Assembly: GCF_000336815.1 (NCBI RefSeq)
Contig: NZ_AOLG01000029.1
Coordinates: forward strand, 99,236 to 163,235
Origin: Haloferax prahovense DSM 18310
GTDB taxonomy: Archaea > Halobacteriota > Halobacteria > Halobacteriales > Haloferacaceae
Length of the DNA: 64,000 bases
Reading direction: 5' to 3'
The notes under the pieces were generated by a model. That model ran no database searches and was not told the DNA's origin. It saw only the letters and a list, made by a program, of their open reading frames with translations. Shown here in pieces: positions 9,130 through 18,763 of the stretch; within the stretch, counting starts at the first letter, position 1, and each line of letters opens with the position of its first letter. The translations under genes were made by a program, and so were the position numbers.

Positions 9130-11120
9130 GCCGTTCTTGTACAGAAATACGTTGGTCCTCTCTGGCTTATCGCACGATTGGAAGTTGAGACTACACCGGG
9201 TTTAGCGGGGCTGTAATGCGTGGTTTCGGGCGATTTTTTGAGGCGAATCTACTCCAGATCTTCTCTCGATGGTCTTCTCGTGTTGTACTACCAACTAGAC
9301 CTGTGAATTTCCAAGAATCCCGACAGCGTTGCCACTCAGGAATCCATACTGGCCCCGGACAAAGTACCGCCCTACCCGATTCCGGTCTCCTTCTTCAACA
9401 GCGTGAGCGTATTATCGGCAGTCACCATCGGTGATCGTTCGTATTCACCGGTCAGTTCGACTTGGACGAGTAGATCGACCGCTCGCCAAATCGAGTACAA
9501 CAAACAGGCAAACGCGAAGTAGAAGAACCGTAATCCGAAATCCGTCGACGTCGTCGCGGCCATGAACCGCTTGATCGACCTGTAGCCACTCTCAATCTCC
9601 CACCGATAGCCATACTCGCGGAGGAATCCACCGCCCCGGTTGGACATGAACACCGAGTACTGTCGGTGGTCGTCATGCTCGGAGTTCTCTTTCCGACGGT
9701 AGATTAGCGTCGTCTCGTGCCACTCGTTCTTGCCAAGGTGGAGCTTCCGGTCGGTCTCGTATCGGTCTTGATCGCGCTGGAGCAACCGTTCGGCTTGGGC
9801 TTTCTCGCTCGTCTGCATCCGTTTCGGAACGACGTAGGAGAGTCCGCGCTGGCTGATCATCTCCAGAACGTGCTGACTATCGAACTCCCGGTCCATCAGT
9901 ACGTTATCGACGTGAACGAGCTCTTTAGCCGAATCCAGCAAGTCCTCGACGATTTCTAGTCGTGACTCGCCTTTCCGTACCGGGCGGGCATCGAGGACGA
10001 GTGGGACAGCGTTCCCGACCAGCTGGACGGTCGCCCACTGATAGGCGTACTCGTCGGTCTGTTCTTTCGTCCCGATGATCTCGTCCTCGTGGCCGGTCCG
10101 GTCGCCGGTGAAGGGAGCAGCCTCGGTGATGTCGATAGCGACGATCCCTGCCCGGAAGAACGTCTCCGTCTCTGCGACTTCATCAATGAGTCGTCGAATC
10201 GCCTGCCGGTACATCGCTCGAATCTGCTCGATAGAGAGATCACGAATGTGGTCGCGGTGGGCGTGTCCGAGTGGTGTCCGCTCCCGCGTTGACTCGTGGA
10301 CAAAACTGCGAGCACCCTCGTTTGCAGCCAGCCGCTCGCGCAGTCCGAGATACGTCTGTAGGTCCCAGAAAGCGTGCTCGTGGACCTCACAGCCCTCGCC
10401 ACGATTGAGCGAGAACGCAGGGAACACGACACGGCTGACGTGCTCGGTGACTTCATCGGCGTTGTCCAGAATGGCTCGGTCGTCTGGAACCGATTCGTCC
10501 ACGTCACCGCAACGAGCCGGGAGGATCTGCTCCGGTTCGCGGGGGACGGTGACATCGGCGTTCTGCGCTTTGATGAGAATCGTTCGAGCCGCTTTCTGGA
10601 CCGTCTCGCGAAGCTCATCGTTGAAGCGCGTGTGCCAACTACGCCAGAGTGTCGATTGGTCGGGAACGGCACCCAGCCCAAGACATTCACAGAGTTCGAG
10701 ATGGCTTTCGAGGTACTCGCAGAGTGCGGTCTCGTGCTCCCAACCGTGGAGTCCCTTCAGGACGAATAACCGAAATAGTGTGTCAATCTCGTAGCGAGTT
10801 GGTCCCACGTAGCGGTCGTGTACGTTGAACTGAAAATACGCTAGCGGAAGTGAGCAAACGAACTTCTCAACTGACTCGTGGTGGATGTGATCGAACCAAG
10901 CTCCTGCGACGGCGTGAATATCTGACTCCAATCCGGCAAGTGAAGCGCGGTCATACAGCGGGCTTGAAGTATAGACTGGCCACTTGATAGTCGGTTGGCG
11001 AGCAATTCGACGGAAGACAGTCCGGCGTGACTCACGCGTCACACCCATATCAGGAGATATCTGGAGAGGCTAAAGAGTCCGTCTAATCGGTGAACGAAAT
11101 CAGTCTATGAAAGCCACCTC
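9130..11120 (-). mobile_element. IS4-family insertion sequence (ISH type), ends approximate
   Basis: The element is defined by its full-length transposase gene at 9372-11048. I compared the flanks 9120-9371 and 11049-11160 by eye and could not identify convincing terminal inverted repeats or a target duplication, so both boundaries are estimates. The neighbours (a degraded gene on the left, an AT-rich zone beyond) are typical of an insertion hot spot. Confidence 0.55.
9372..11048 (-). CDS. IS4-family DDE transposase
   Basis: 558 residues, apparently intact. The DDE nuclease core is visible: first acidic site around GIVAIDITEAAPF (about residue 315), second around HVDNVLMDREFDS (about 398), and the third inside YGYRWEIESGYRSIK (about 488-502). 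That last segment fits the IS4 signature Y-x2-R-x3-E-x6-K exactly. The N-terminal part includes a PTRYEIDTLFRLFVLKGLHG segment typical of this group. The start MGVTRESRRT follows an AT-rich stretch. It should be able to mobilise its own element if the ends are intact. Confidence 0.9.
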   Translation of the reverse strand: MGVTRESRRTVFRRIARQPTIKWPVYTSSPLYDRASLAGLESDIHAVAGAWFDHIHHESVEKFVCSLPLAYFQFNVHDRYVGPTRYEIDTLFRLFVLKGLHGWEHETALCEYLESHLELCECLGLGAVPDQSTLWRSWHTRFNDELRETVQKAARTILIKAQNADVTVPREPEQILPARCGDVDESVPDDRAILDNADEVTEHVSRVVFPAFSLNRGEGCEVHEHAFWDLQTYLGLRERLAANEGARSFVHESTRERTPLGHAHRDHIRDLSIEQIRAMYRQAIRRLIDEVAETETFFRAGIVAIDITEAAPFTGDRTGHEDEIIGTKEQTDEYAYQWATVQLVGNAVPLVLDARPVRKGESRLEIVEDLLDSAKELVHVDNVLMDREFDSQHVLEMISQRGLSYVVPKRMQTSEKAQAERLLQRDQDRYETDRKLHLGKNEWHETTLIYRRKENSEHDDHRQYSVFMSNRGGGFLREYGYRWEIESGYRSIKRFMAATTSTDFGLRFFYFAFACLLYSIWRAVDLLVQVELTGEYERSPMVTADNTLTLLKKETGIG

Positions 11121-11145
11121 AGACCTCTGAAAAATTGATGCGAAC

Positions 11146-11577
11146 TCAGGTCTGGCTCTGATAGAGGAGAACTAGGATGGCAAGTCCGATGAAGAAGTCC
11201 GGGAGAAACACGAAGGCGCCGATATTTGGGCGAGGGCGGAAGCCGAAGACGTTGTGTACTACTGGATTTGACGTACCCGCGTATAGGAGCAGCGCGAGGC
11301 TTAGCACAAGCAGGCTTGCTGTGTACTTGTTCGGGAGATCGCGATAAAGCTGCACGTAGATGACTGCGAGTGCCACCAGTAACACGAGGTTCAGGGTTGT
11401 AAAGAAAACCTCCATCCGAATGAGCAGTTCAATCTGGGAGGACAGCGCCCTCGACGGAGGGCCATGGGAGGGAACTGATGTGAATAGTGCGACTAAGAGT
11501 GCGATACCACTCGCGGCGGTCGCACTCGCTACTGTCGTTCCAAGTGGACTCTTGATCCAGTTACGAATCATCATCAA
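11146..11577 (-). CDS. Four-helix membrane protein paired with HTH gene
   Basis: 143 residues with four hydrophobic segments (about 17-35, 58-76, 88-104 and 122-139). Its start overlaps the end of the upstream winged-helix gene by 17 bases, so the two are co-translated. Small haloarchaeal operons pairing an ArsR-like winged helix with a membrane protein of this size are common; the membrane partner is thought to sense or respond to envelope state, but that is inference. No catalytic motif seen. Confidence 0.7.
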   Translation of the reverse strand: MMMIRNWIKSPLGTTVASATAASGIALLVALFTSVPSHGPPSRALSSQIELLIRMEVFFTTLNLVLLVALAVIYVQLYRDLPNKYTASLLVLSLALLLYAGTSNPVVHNVFGFRPRPNIGAFVFLPDFFIGLAILVLLYQSQT

Positions 11578-11851
11578 CTCCGGCCTGTTCCGCCACGTCT
11601 TCCATGATGTCGAGGTTGTTCATTATTCTGTCTGAGAGGAAGTACATCTGCCCGTAATTGTCACCCTCCGTGGTCACGATATTGCTCTCCTCGAGGACTT
11701 CGAGATGGTGCTGCACTGTTTTGTAGTTCAAATCTAGATCATTCGACAATTGATTGGTGTTTCGTGGCTGGTCGTTGAGTGCGCGGAGGATACGAAGCCG
11801 ATTTCGGCCTCCACGAGACCCACCAATGAGCCACCAGAGCAACTGCCGCAT
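11561..11851 (-). CDS. Winged-helix (ArsR-like) transcription regulator
   Basis: 96 residues. The segment NRLRILRALNDQPRNTNQLSNDLDLNYKTVQHHLEVLEESNIV (residues about 17-59) is a canonical ArsR-type winged helix, with the recognition helix around YKTVQHHLEVL. The remaining residues form a short wing and a C-terminal helix. It is followed by an overlapping membrane-protein gene, so regulator and membrane protein form one unit. The target is unknown; autoregulation is plausible. Confidence 0.85.
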   Translation of the reverse strand: MRQLLWWLIGGSRGGRNRLRILRALNDQPRNTNQLSNDLDLNYKTVQHHLEVLEESNIVTTEGDNYGQMYFLSDRIMNNLDIMEDVAEQAGVDDDS

Positions 11852-11919
11852 CTATCGAGTATTCATTTGGTCGGTGCAAATACATTCTGTCTCGGTCCGA
11901 ACGATACTACGGCCTCAAA

Positions 11920-13083
11920 TCAGTCACTAATCCAGGAGATAATCCGATCAGCAATTTCACCGTTATTGTCGTCTTGCATCATGAGATGTGTATTTCCGGA
12001 TATCCCTTCGTCCGGAAGGCTAAGCAGCGTCGATGCGGGACTTGTCTCTCCTGCGAGCTCTGCAGTTGTCTGGGTCGCTTCCTTGCGACCAGTCTGTCCG
12101 CGCTCGTCGACATAATCGCCATACACACCCATAAACGGTGCATCACCACCCATCTCCGCTACAGTTTGCGGGTCAGTCGGCGCACCGACCGGCTCAACTG
12201 CGATGATCCGTTCAACGAGGTCTGGCACAGCTTGTGCAACCGTGAATCCGGAACTACCGCCCGCTGAGTGAACGAGCAGTACTGCCGGACCAACACGATT
12301 GAGAAGCGCCTCTAGAGCGGCAGTCTCTTGGGGTGATGCGAACTGACTCCCACCGCCACCTCCGGTAGTCGACCCAGTCTGGGTTCCATCTGTGGTCTCA
12401 GTGGAATCCGCAGATGTAGAGTTCTGGTTGCCGCCACGTCTGCCGGTCTGGCTTCCACCTTGCCTACCGCCACCTCCGCCACCAGTGCTAACGTATGCGG
12501 GGAATGACGCAACGAGTTGGTCGACCGACTCAACCGGGTATCGAACGTCCTCGTATGGGTCACCGACTTCAGGTCCGAACCCCCACGTCGGCCATGCTCG
12601 ATCGATAGACCACCGAGAGAGTGACGCAGAGTCAGAGCTCTGGAGGGCAGCAGTGTCTAAGCCGCCTGAATCGGCGTTTCGAGGCGGGTTGAATACATAC
12701 ACTGGGTGGCCAGCTTCGGCAAAGTACTCCACCCAGCCGCGTCGACCGTCAGGTGTCGTCCGGTAAATGTACGGTGACAACCCAAGGCCAGGCACCATTA
12801 CGACGGGTGACTTGTCGGTGGCCGTATCGGGCCGTGTATATACGACTTCAGCACGTCCGTCGATGACCGTACTACTGCTTGTGTCTGCGTTGCCGACGTA
12901 GAAGTTACCGAACGTCGGAGAGTCGTCATTCTGTTGTTCGGATTGCGGAGAAGTCTCAGGGGAGGTCTGTGTATTGGTGTTCGGTCCGCTGTTGTCTGTT
13001 GTGCTGTTGCACCCTGCGATAGTCGCAGCAAGTGCGACTCCAGTTGCGCGAAGAAACGCTTTCCGAGAGATGCCCGATGACAT
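11920..13083 (-). CDS. Tat-exported alpha/beta-hydrolase lipoprotein
   Basis: 387 residues. The N terminus SRKAFLRATGVALAATIAGC has the arginine/lysine start of a Tat-like signal and a lipobox ending in Cys25, so the protein is probably anchored at the outer face of the membrane. A Thr/Ser/Gln-rich linker follows. The hydrolase body shows a nucleophile elbow in LLVHSAGGSSG (about 271-281) and a downstream acid region VYGDYVDERG. A Gly-rich insert (about residues 200-250) interrupts the fold. The first Gly of the usual G-x-S-x-G elbow is Val here. Substrate unknown; an esterase or lipase role is possible. Confidence 0.8.
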   Translation of the reverse strand: MSSGISRKAFLRATGVALAATIAGCNSTTDNSGPNTNTQTSPETSPQSEQQNDDSPTFGNFYVGNADTSSSTVIDGRAEVVYTRPDTATDKSPVVMVPGLGLSPYIYRTTPDGRRGWVEYFAEAGHPVYVFNPPRNADSGGLDTAALQSSDSASLSRWSIDRAWPTWGFGPEVGDPYEDVRYPVESVDQLVASFPAYVSTGGGGGGRQGGSQTGRRGGNQNSTSADSTETTDGTQTGSTTGGGGGSQFASPQETAALEALLNRVGPAVLLVHSAGGSSGFTVAQAVPDLVERIIAVEPVGAPTDPQTVAEMGGDAPFMGVYGDYVDERGQTGRKEATQTTAELAGETSPASTLLSLPDEGISGNTHLMMQDDNNGEIADRIISWISD

Positions 13084-13204
13084 ACAGATCGTACTGGCCG
13101 GGGAACTGACTTAGTCGATTGCCGAAATCGGCCACAGGTTAGGCACAAATTCATTCCAGTTCATGCAGAACGCCTGGTATTGACAAATAATAGTAATTTG
13201 GGGT

Positions 13205-13265
13205 AACTACCGTGTCGCTCAGAGCATATGCATTGAGAGCGCCGGTCTCAACTACCGTATCGCAC
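13205..13265 (+). repeat. Imperfect 16-base direct repeat
   Basis: Two copies, 13205-13220 and 13250-13265, agree at 14 of 16 bases (AACTACCGTGTCGCTC and AACTACCGTATCGCAC). They lie in the gap between the hydrolase gene and the 3' end of the recombinase gene. A regulatory or recombination site is possible; nothing in the sequence decides it. Confidence 0.4.
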
Positions 13266-13355
13266 GATAGTTGTGTATCGCGACATGTGGTTTATACAGT
13301 TGTTCACTCCAAATCGTCGCCGGTCGCAGAGCACGCGCCGCGGCGCAACCGACAG

Positions 13356-14606
13356 CTACTGCGCTATCTGTTCTTCGACGGACACAGACTCGTCCGCCGA
13401 TTCGAACACCTCGGCCAGCGTCTCGCGCATCGCCTGCCGGCGGAACGACCGCCGGCGCTCCTCGGAGAGGTAGTTCGACATGACGACGTCGGCGCTCTTC
13501 GACCCCTGGTCGGCGGCGACGCCCTCTAACTGCGCGAGCATCTCGTCGACCGCCGCCTGATAGGCCGTGTACCAGAAGCGCCGACAGAGCTTCGCCGTCG
13601 GGACCTCGCCATCGACGGTCACGCCGGCCTCGTCGGCGAGGCGCTTGAACCGGCGGTTGACCGTCTCGCGGGCGATGTGGCCCGCGGCGGCCCGCGAGGA
13701 GGGAAACAGTGCGCCGTTCCAGTCGTCGTCCTCGGCGAGCGCGTCGATGCGGGCGGCGACGGCGTCGACGCCGTAGAGGAGCGCGACGGTTCCCGGCCCG
13801 TTCTTCCGCTCTTCGAACGCGATGTGGGGGTCGTCGCCGGAGAGGACGAGTTGCGACGCGCGGAGCGACGCGAGCTCGTTCGGGCGGAGCCCCCAGCCGG
13901 CGAGTCCGAGGACGAGCAGGCGGTCTTCGAGGTCGTCGGCGACGGCGTACACCTCACTCACTTGGTCCGCGGTCATCGTGCGGTTGTCGGGCTGGCCCTG
14001 TTCCCAGCGGAACTGTTTGGCGGCGTTCCCGACGGGGTTGTACCGCGCGCGCCGGAAGTCGACGAGGTACTCGTAGAACGACCGGACCGTTTGGAGGTAC
14101 TTGAGCTTCGTCCCGTCGGTGGCGAGTTCGGCGTCGAACTCGTCGAGGACCGCGAGACAGCGGTCTATCTCGTCTGGCTCGGCGTCTCGGTCGTCCAGTC
14201 GTGAGAGCAGGTCGGCCGAACCGTGTCGGTCGCGGTAGACCCGGGCGAACCGCGCGAGGTGGGTCCGGCGGGTCGGTAGCGTCGAGTCCGCGAGGCCGCG
14301 CCGCGATTCGAGCATGTCGAGGTACGTCTCGAACGCCTCGACGGTGCGGTCGTCGTCGATACCCCAATCGTAGCCTTCGTCGGTCGCCTCGTCGCCGAGG
14401 CCGACGACGCCGACGAAGAACTCCCGCGGCGTGAGGTCGTGTTTCTCGCGGAGCGCGTAGGCGATGCCCGACCAGCCGCGTTCGGTCAGCCACGAGTAGG
14501 TCGGCACGTCTCGCGTCGGGTCCATCCCGTCGCGATCCATCGCGGGCGCTATCGTCTCCCAGTAGAACGCTTCGAGTTCGTCGAGCGACTTCCGCGACCA
14601 GTTCAC
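13356..14606 (-). CDS. Tyrosine recombinase-like protein with altered catalytic box
   Basis: 416 residues. An N-terminal SAM-like core-binding region (about 75-195) precedes the catalytic domain. The first catalytic arginine is in GLAGWGLRPNELASLR (about 236-251), a lysine in FEERKNG (about 265-271), the second arginine in LCRRFWYTAY (about 340-350), and the tyrosine nucleophile probably in VVMSNYLSEERR (about 378-389). The usual H-x-x-R histidine is replaced (KLCR). It resembles haloarchaeal integrase/XerCD-like proteins. There is no tRNA gene or att repeat next to it that I can identify, so it may be a domesticated or divergent enzyme rather than an active element integrase. Confidence 0.75.
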   Translation of the reverse strand: MNWSRKSLDELEAFYWETIAPAMDRDGMDPTRDVPTYSWLTERGWSGIAYALREKHDLTPREFFVGVVGLGDEATDEGYDWGIDDDRTVEAFETYLDMLESRRGLADSTLPTRRTHLARFARVYRDRHGSADLLSRLDDRDAEPDEIDRCLAVLDEFDAELATDGTKLKYLQTVRSFYEYLVDFRRARYNPVGNAAKQFRWEQGQPDNRTMTADQVSEVYAVADDLEDRLLVLGLAGWGLRPNELASLRASQLVLSGDDPHIAFEERKNGPGTVALLYGVDAVAARIDALAEDDDWNGALFPSSRAAAGHIARETVNRRFKRLADEAGVTVDGEVPTAKLCRRFWYTAYQAAVDEMLAQLEGVAADQGSKSADVVMSNYLSEERRRSFRRQAMRETLAEVFESADESVSVEEQIAQ

Positions 14607-14808
14607 CGCGGCTCACCCCGCGCGAACCGGCCGCCGCGTCGCGTTCCGTGCGCCATCGTTCTGCATGCAGGGCGTGCCGCGGACGGATTAACACTTTCTC
14701 TCGCTGGGACCGACGGCGGTCGGCGAGTCGTGCCCGCCGGCCGACCCGTCGACCCTCAATATGACGGGTAATAGATATATTGGGGAGACGCGATAACAGG
14801 AAATCACA

Positions 14809-16278
14809 ATGTCCGATGGAAACGACGGCGGTTCGGTGCTCGGGGCGGACCCGCCCGGCGACGGGGTACGGGTCGGCGACGCGGACCCGGCGGTCGACGT
14901 CGGTGCCGCGGCCAACGAGGTGACGGTCCTCGAAAGCGGGACCGAGTTGGAGCGGACGATCGGCCTCCGCGGCGGGTTGGCAATCGGTATCGGGACGATG
15001 GTCGGCGCGGGTATCTTCGTCTTTCCCGGCCTCGCCGCGGGGCAGGCGGGTCCCGCGGCCGCGCTCTCGTTCGCGCTCGGGGCGGTCATCGCGCTGTTGG
15101 TCGCGCTCCCGACCTCGGAGTTGGCCACGGCGATGCCGAAAAGCGGCGGCGCGTACTACTTCATCTCCCGCGCCATGGGCTCTGCGTTCGGCGCGGTCGT
15201 CGGCATCGGGCTCTGGCTGGGGCTCGTCTTCGCTTCGGCGTTCTACCTCGTCGGCTTCGCGCAGTACGCCATCGCCGTGCTGGCGGAGTTGGGGGCGGCG
15301 TCGATGGTCTCGGACCTGCCGCTCGTGGCGCTCCTCGGGGTCGGCTTCGGGGTCGTCTTGACGGCTCTCAGCATGTTCGGGACCGAGAACGCGACGAAGC
15401 TCCAGAACAGTATCGTGAGTCTGCTCCTCGGCATCCTCCTCGTGTTTCTCGTCTACGGCTCGCTCGACACGCTCGGGCTGTTCGGCCGTCAGACCGTCCC
15501 CGAGGAGTTCATGCCCTACGGGACGCTCAGCATCTTCACCACGGCGGCGCTCGTGTTCACCTCGTACCTCGGATTCGCGCAGGTGGCGACGGTCGCGGGC
15601 GAGATAACGAAACCCGGGCGGAACCTCCCGCTGGCGATGGTCGGCTCCGTCGTCGTCGTCGGGGTGCTGTACGTCGTGACCATCCTCGTCTCGACCGGCG
15701 CGTTCGGGAGCGCCCAACTCGCCGCCTTCGGCGAGACGGCCATCGTCGAGGTCGCGCGCTCGTACCTCGGCTTCCCCGGCGCGGTCGCCATCCTCATCGC
15801 CGGGCTCTTGGCGACGGTGTCGAGCGCGAACGCCTCGATTCTCAGTTCGTCGCGCGCCCTCTACGCGCTCAGCCGCGACGCGCTGGTCCCGCCGCAACTC
15901 GCGCGAATCAACCTCCGGTACGGGACGCCCCACATCGCGCTCGCGCTGGTCGGCGGACCGACGGTCGTCCTCGTCGCCGTCGGCCGGACGGAGGTACTCG
16001 CCGAGGTCGCGTCGTTCCTGCACCTCGTCACCTACGGGCTCATCTGCGTGGCGCTCATCGGGCTCCGTCGCTCGAACCCCGCGTGGTACAACCCGTCGTT
16101 CCGCGTCCCCGGCTACCCCGTCGTCCCGGTCCTCGGGGCGCTCGCGAGTTTCAGCCTCGTCGCGTTCATGCAACCGCTCTCGCAGGCGGTGGGCGTCGCC
16201 GTCGCGCTCGCCGCGTTGGTCTGGTACTTCGCCTACGCCCGAGACGTGCGCCTGAAGGGGGTGAGCGCCGATGCGTGA
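14809..16278 (+). CDS. APC-family amino acid permease
   Basis: 489 residues with about 12 hydrophobic segments after a hydrophilic N-terminal stretch of some 50 residues. The conserved helix-1 motif [15 protein letters not shown] (about 62-76) is typical of APC amino-acid/polyamine/cation transporters. Helix 8-like sequence [20 protein letters not shown] also fits. Its end overlaps the next gene, a Usp protein, by eight bases, as in many haloarchaeal permease-Usp units. Substrate unknown. Confidence 0.88.
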   Translation: MSDGNDGGSVLGADPPGDGVRVGDADPAVDVGAAANEVTVLESGTELERTIGLRGGLAIGIGTMVGAGIFVFPGLAAGQAGPAAALSFALGAVIALLVALPTSELATAMPKSGGAYYFISRAMGSAFGAVVGIGLWLGLVFASAFYLVGFAQYAIAVLAELGAASMVSDLPLVALLGVGFGVVLTALSMFGTENATKLQNSIVSLLLGILLVFLVYGSLDTLGLFGRQTVPEEFMPYGTLSIFTTAALVFTSYLGFAQVATVAGEITKPGRNLPLAMVGSVVVVGVLYVVTILVSTGAFGSAQLAAFGETAIVEVARSYLGFPGAVAILIAGLLATVSSANASILSSSRALYALSRDALVPPQLARINLRYGTPHIALALVGGPTVVLVAVGRTEVLAEVASFLHLVTYGLICVALIGLRRSNPAWYNPSFRVPGYPVVPVLGALASFSLVAFMQPLSQAVGVAVALAALVWYFAYARDVRLKGVSADA

Positions 16279-17032
16279 CTCTCCCGACGTTCGCGTGCTC
16301 GTCCCCGTCGCGGTGCTGGAGGGGCAAGTGATTCCCGACCAACTGATTCACCTCCTCTCGGAGACGACGGTCGTCCTGCTCGCGTACCACGAGATACCCG
16401 AGCAGACGGCCCCCGAACAGGCCAGAGAGCAGTTCGAACCGAAGGCCCGCGAAGAACTCGACGAACTCGTCTCGGTGTTCGAATCCGCCGGTGCGACCGT
16501 TGAGACGCGACTCGTGTTCACTCACGATGTGGACCAGACGACGGAGCGCATCGCCACGGAGGCAGAGTGCGACGCGGTACTACTCTCGAACCCCGCACCG
16601 ACCATCGACCGCGTCATCGTTCCGATAAAGGAGGCAATCAACCTCGAGACGATTACCAGGGTCGCCGCGGCGGTCGGAAAGCGCGGAGACGTCGAACTCA
16701 CGCTGTTCCACGCAGTCGAAGACGACGGGGCGGTCTCGGACGGCGAAGCCCTCCTCGACGAGGTCGCGAACGACCTGGCGGTCCTCGGCGTCAACCGCGA
16801 GCACGTCTCGCGCGTCGTCGTCGTCGCGCAGAATCCGCTCCAGGCGCTCATCGAGGGCGCGGACGACCACGACCTGGTCGTGATGGGCGAGGAGAAGCCC
16901 ACGCTCCGCGGCCGACTGTTCGGCGAGACCTCCGACCGAGTCGCCGAGCAGACCGTCGGTCCGGTGCTCGTGGTCCGGCGACCGCTCGACCCCGAACCTG
17001 ACGACGCCGACGGTACCGGCGACTCGGAGTGA
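16271..17032 (+). CDS. Universal stress protein coupled to the APC permease
   Basis: 253 residues. The first half is a degenerate Usp fold ([24 protein letters not shown]). The second half shows the clearer Usp pattern [35 protein letters not shown] (about 199-233), so it may be a tandem Usp with one divergent domain. It overlaps the permease stop by eight bases and is probably translationally coupled to it. A modulatory role in transport is inferred from this recurrent pairing. Confidence 0.85.
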   Translation: MRDSPDVRVLVPVAVLEGQVIPDQLIHLLSETTVVLLAYHEIPEQTAPEQAREQFEPKAREELDELVSVFESAGATVETRLVFTHDVDQTTERIATEAECDAVLLSNPAPTIDRVIVPIKEAINLETITRVAAAVGKRGDVELTLFHAVEDDGAVSDGEALLDEVANDLAVLGVNREHVSRVVVVAQNPLQALIEGADDHDLVVMGEEKPTLRGRLFGETSDRVAEQTVGPVLVVRRPLDPEPDDADGTGDSE

Positions 17033-17947
17033 GGGCGGTTCGCCCTCGACCGTCTCCGGCTCGCCACTGAATACTATTGTACTATTATTTCAATTATCAC
17101 GATACGGATCGACTGTTTTGATAGATGCAACAAAATTCAGGTAAGAGAATAATTTCTACAATTTTTGCAAATTTTAGACTATTTGAGGGAATGAAGCGTT
17201 AGAGATGCGATATGAGAATACGAGCCTGTCGAACGTTGATTCACACGTGAATCCAGATTATAATCGACAGTCGATTCGGACTTGATTATTATTGCAAAAT
17301 AACTGAATTACTATCTCGGTCAGACGCCCGTCTTCGACGCGTCTCGCCCGCCTCGACTCACTCGGTCGGCGCGGAGCGTCTCCCATCGGCGACTCGCCCG
17401 GCCAGCTCAGTCGTCCGCGAACGACATCCGACTGCTGTGGACGTGCGCACTTCCATTACACCAGTAATTATGTAATGCAGTGTGGGTCGTTTGACGGGCG
17501 TTAGTCACTGCCCGTTCCTCCGGCGAGACGTATCGGTAGCAACGAGATCTATGAGGAACTAGCTGTAATCTAGCGTATCGTTGTATCTTCTCTAACAGAT
17601 GTCGCGACTGTGTTCATATATAGTCAATACATCGCGATACTCGTTGTCGTGTGTCGTCTCTCAGATATTCCGTTCTCGAAACTTTTCGGGGCGCGTTGAC
17701 CGTCCAACGTTCGAAACCGTCAATCTCGGCCGACGAGTCGTATCGAGGGGCCGAGCGCGGCTTCGACAGCATGACGCCGAGATTCGGGGGACTGGAGACT
17801 CGTTCGGCCCGTCGATCGTACCGAGAGCGGTCTCCGACCCGCCCGCGACTCGGACGAGACCGTTGGTTCTCCGTTTGTGAACCGTATCGACGCGCGGTCG
17901 GCGCGAAAGCGATACCGTCGTAGAAGCGTTGAGGACGACGCGGACCG
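17033..17947. other. 900-base noncoding region with palindromes
   Basis: No convincing gene. The first 300 bases are AT-rich (about 17075-17310). They contain two adjacent perfect palindromes at 17238-17276, and CATTAC/GTAATG arms flank 17460-17471. Frames at 17599-17923 are low-complexity and arginine-rich, like noncoding GC-rich DNA, so I do not call them. Confidence 0.55.
17238..17276. promoter_or_regulatory. Twin palindromes, possible operator pair
   Basis: GATTCAC-AC-GTGAATC at 17238-17253 and AATCGAC-A-GTCGATT at 17262-17276 are both perfect 7-bp-arm inverted repeats, nine bases apart, in AT-rich noncoding DNA. Their size fits dimeric HTH regulators. Which gene they would serve is unclear, because the flanking genes both end toward this region. 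Confidence 0.35.
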
Positions 17948-18763
17948 CTAACTGAACGTCGGGAAGTCGTCGTCGGACTCCTCCATGTTGACGTTGACTT
18001 CGATGACGTTGGCGGTGTTGACGACGCTCTCGATGAGTTGTTCGTGGTAGTCGGGCTGTTTCATCCGGCGGACCGGACCGGAGACGCTGATGGAGCCGAG
18101 GACGCGTCCGTGACGGTTCGTCACCGGCGCGCCGATGGCCTGCAGGCCCTTGATCTCCTCCTCGTCGTTGAGCGAGTAGCCCCGGTCGCGAATCGTCTCC
18201 AACTCCTCGAAGAGCTCCTCGCGGGTCGTGATGGTCGCCTCCGTCTTGCCCGGCAGGCCGTACTGGTCGATAATCCACTCGACGCGCTCTTTCGGGAGGT
18301 GCGCGAGAATCGCTTTCCCCGTCGCCGAGAAGTGGAGGTAGTCGGCGCGCTGGAGCTTGTTCACCTGGTAGTCGCTCCCGACGGCCTTCTCGCCGCTCAC
18401 CTTGTAGAGATTGATACCCAGCCCGTGCTGTTCAGTCGCCAGGTGCGCGTACTCGCCGGTCTTCTCCGCGAGCTCCTCGATTTCGGGCTTTCCGATGCGG
18501 TAGAGGATGTTCTGGTACCGGACGTACTCGCCCACGAGGAGGAACTGCAGCGACAGCCGGTAGGTGTCTTCTTCCTTCACGACGAACTTCTCGGCTCGAA
18601 GCGTGCTCAGGTAGTTGTAGACGACGCTCTTCGAGAGGTCGAGGTGATTCGACAACTCCGTCACCCGCGCGCCGTCTAGCTCCTCGAGCGCCCGAACGAC
18701 ATCGAACGCACGAGACACCGTCTTCAGGGTCCGCGGCGAACCGGTCGTGTGTTCGTCTGCCAT
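17948..18763 (-). CDS. IclR-family transcription regulator
   Basis: 271 residues from the chosen start MADEHTTGSPRTLKTVSRAFDVV; the longer frame upstream lacks family similarity. The N-terminal winged helix (about 15-75) contains ARVTELSNHLDLSKSVVYNYLSTL. The C-terminal effector domain (about 90-260) contains LHFSATGKAILAHLPKE and ALQAIGAPVTNRHGRVLGSISVSGP, typical of IclR proteins. It lies next to an amidohydrolase, an ABC importer and a DUF1028 gene and is the obvious candidate regulator of that cluster. A 14-base palindrome lies 187 bases upstream of its start. Confidence 0.92.
   Translation of the reverse strand: MADEHTTGSPRTLKTVSRAFDVVRALEELDGARVTELSNHLDLSKSVVYNYLSTLRAEKFVVKEEDTYRLSLQFLLVGEYVRYQNILYRIGKPEIEELAEKTGEYAHLATEQHGLGINLYKVSGEKAVGSDYQVNKLQRADYLHFSATGKAILAHLPKERVEWIIDQYGLPGKTEATITTREELFEELETIRDRGYSLNDEEEIKGLQAIGAPVTNRHGRVLGSISVSGPVRRMKQPDYHEQLIESVVNTANVIEVNVNMEESDDDFPTFS

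Noticed and set aside
13954-16173. Minus-strand open frame of 739 codons over the recombinase/APC region
   Set aside because: Arg/Glu/Asp low-complexity shadow of real genes on both strands; no domain.
17599-17923. Two plus-strand frames in the gap before the IclR gene
   Set aside because: Arg/Ser-rich without domains; the region has no promoter or ribosome site that would suggest expression.
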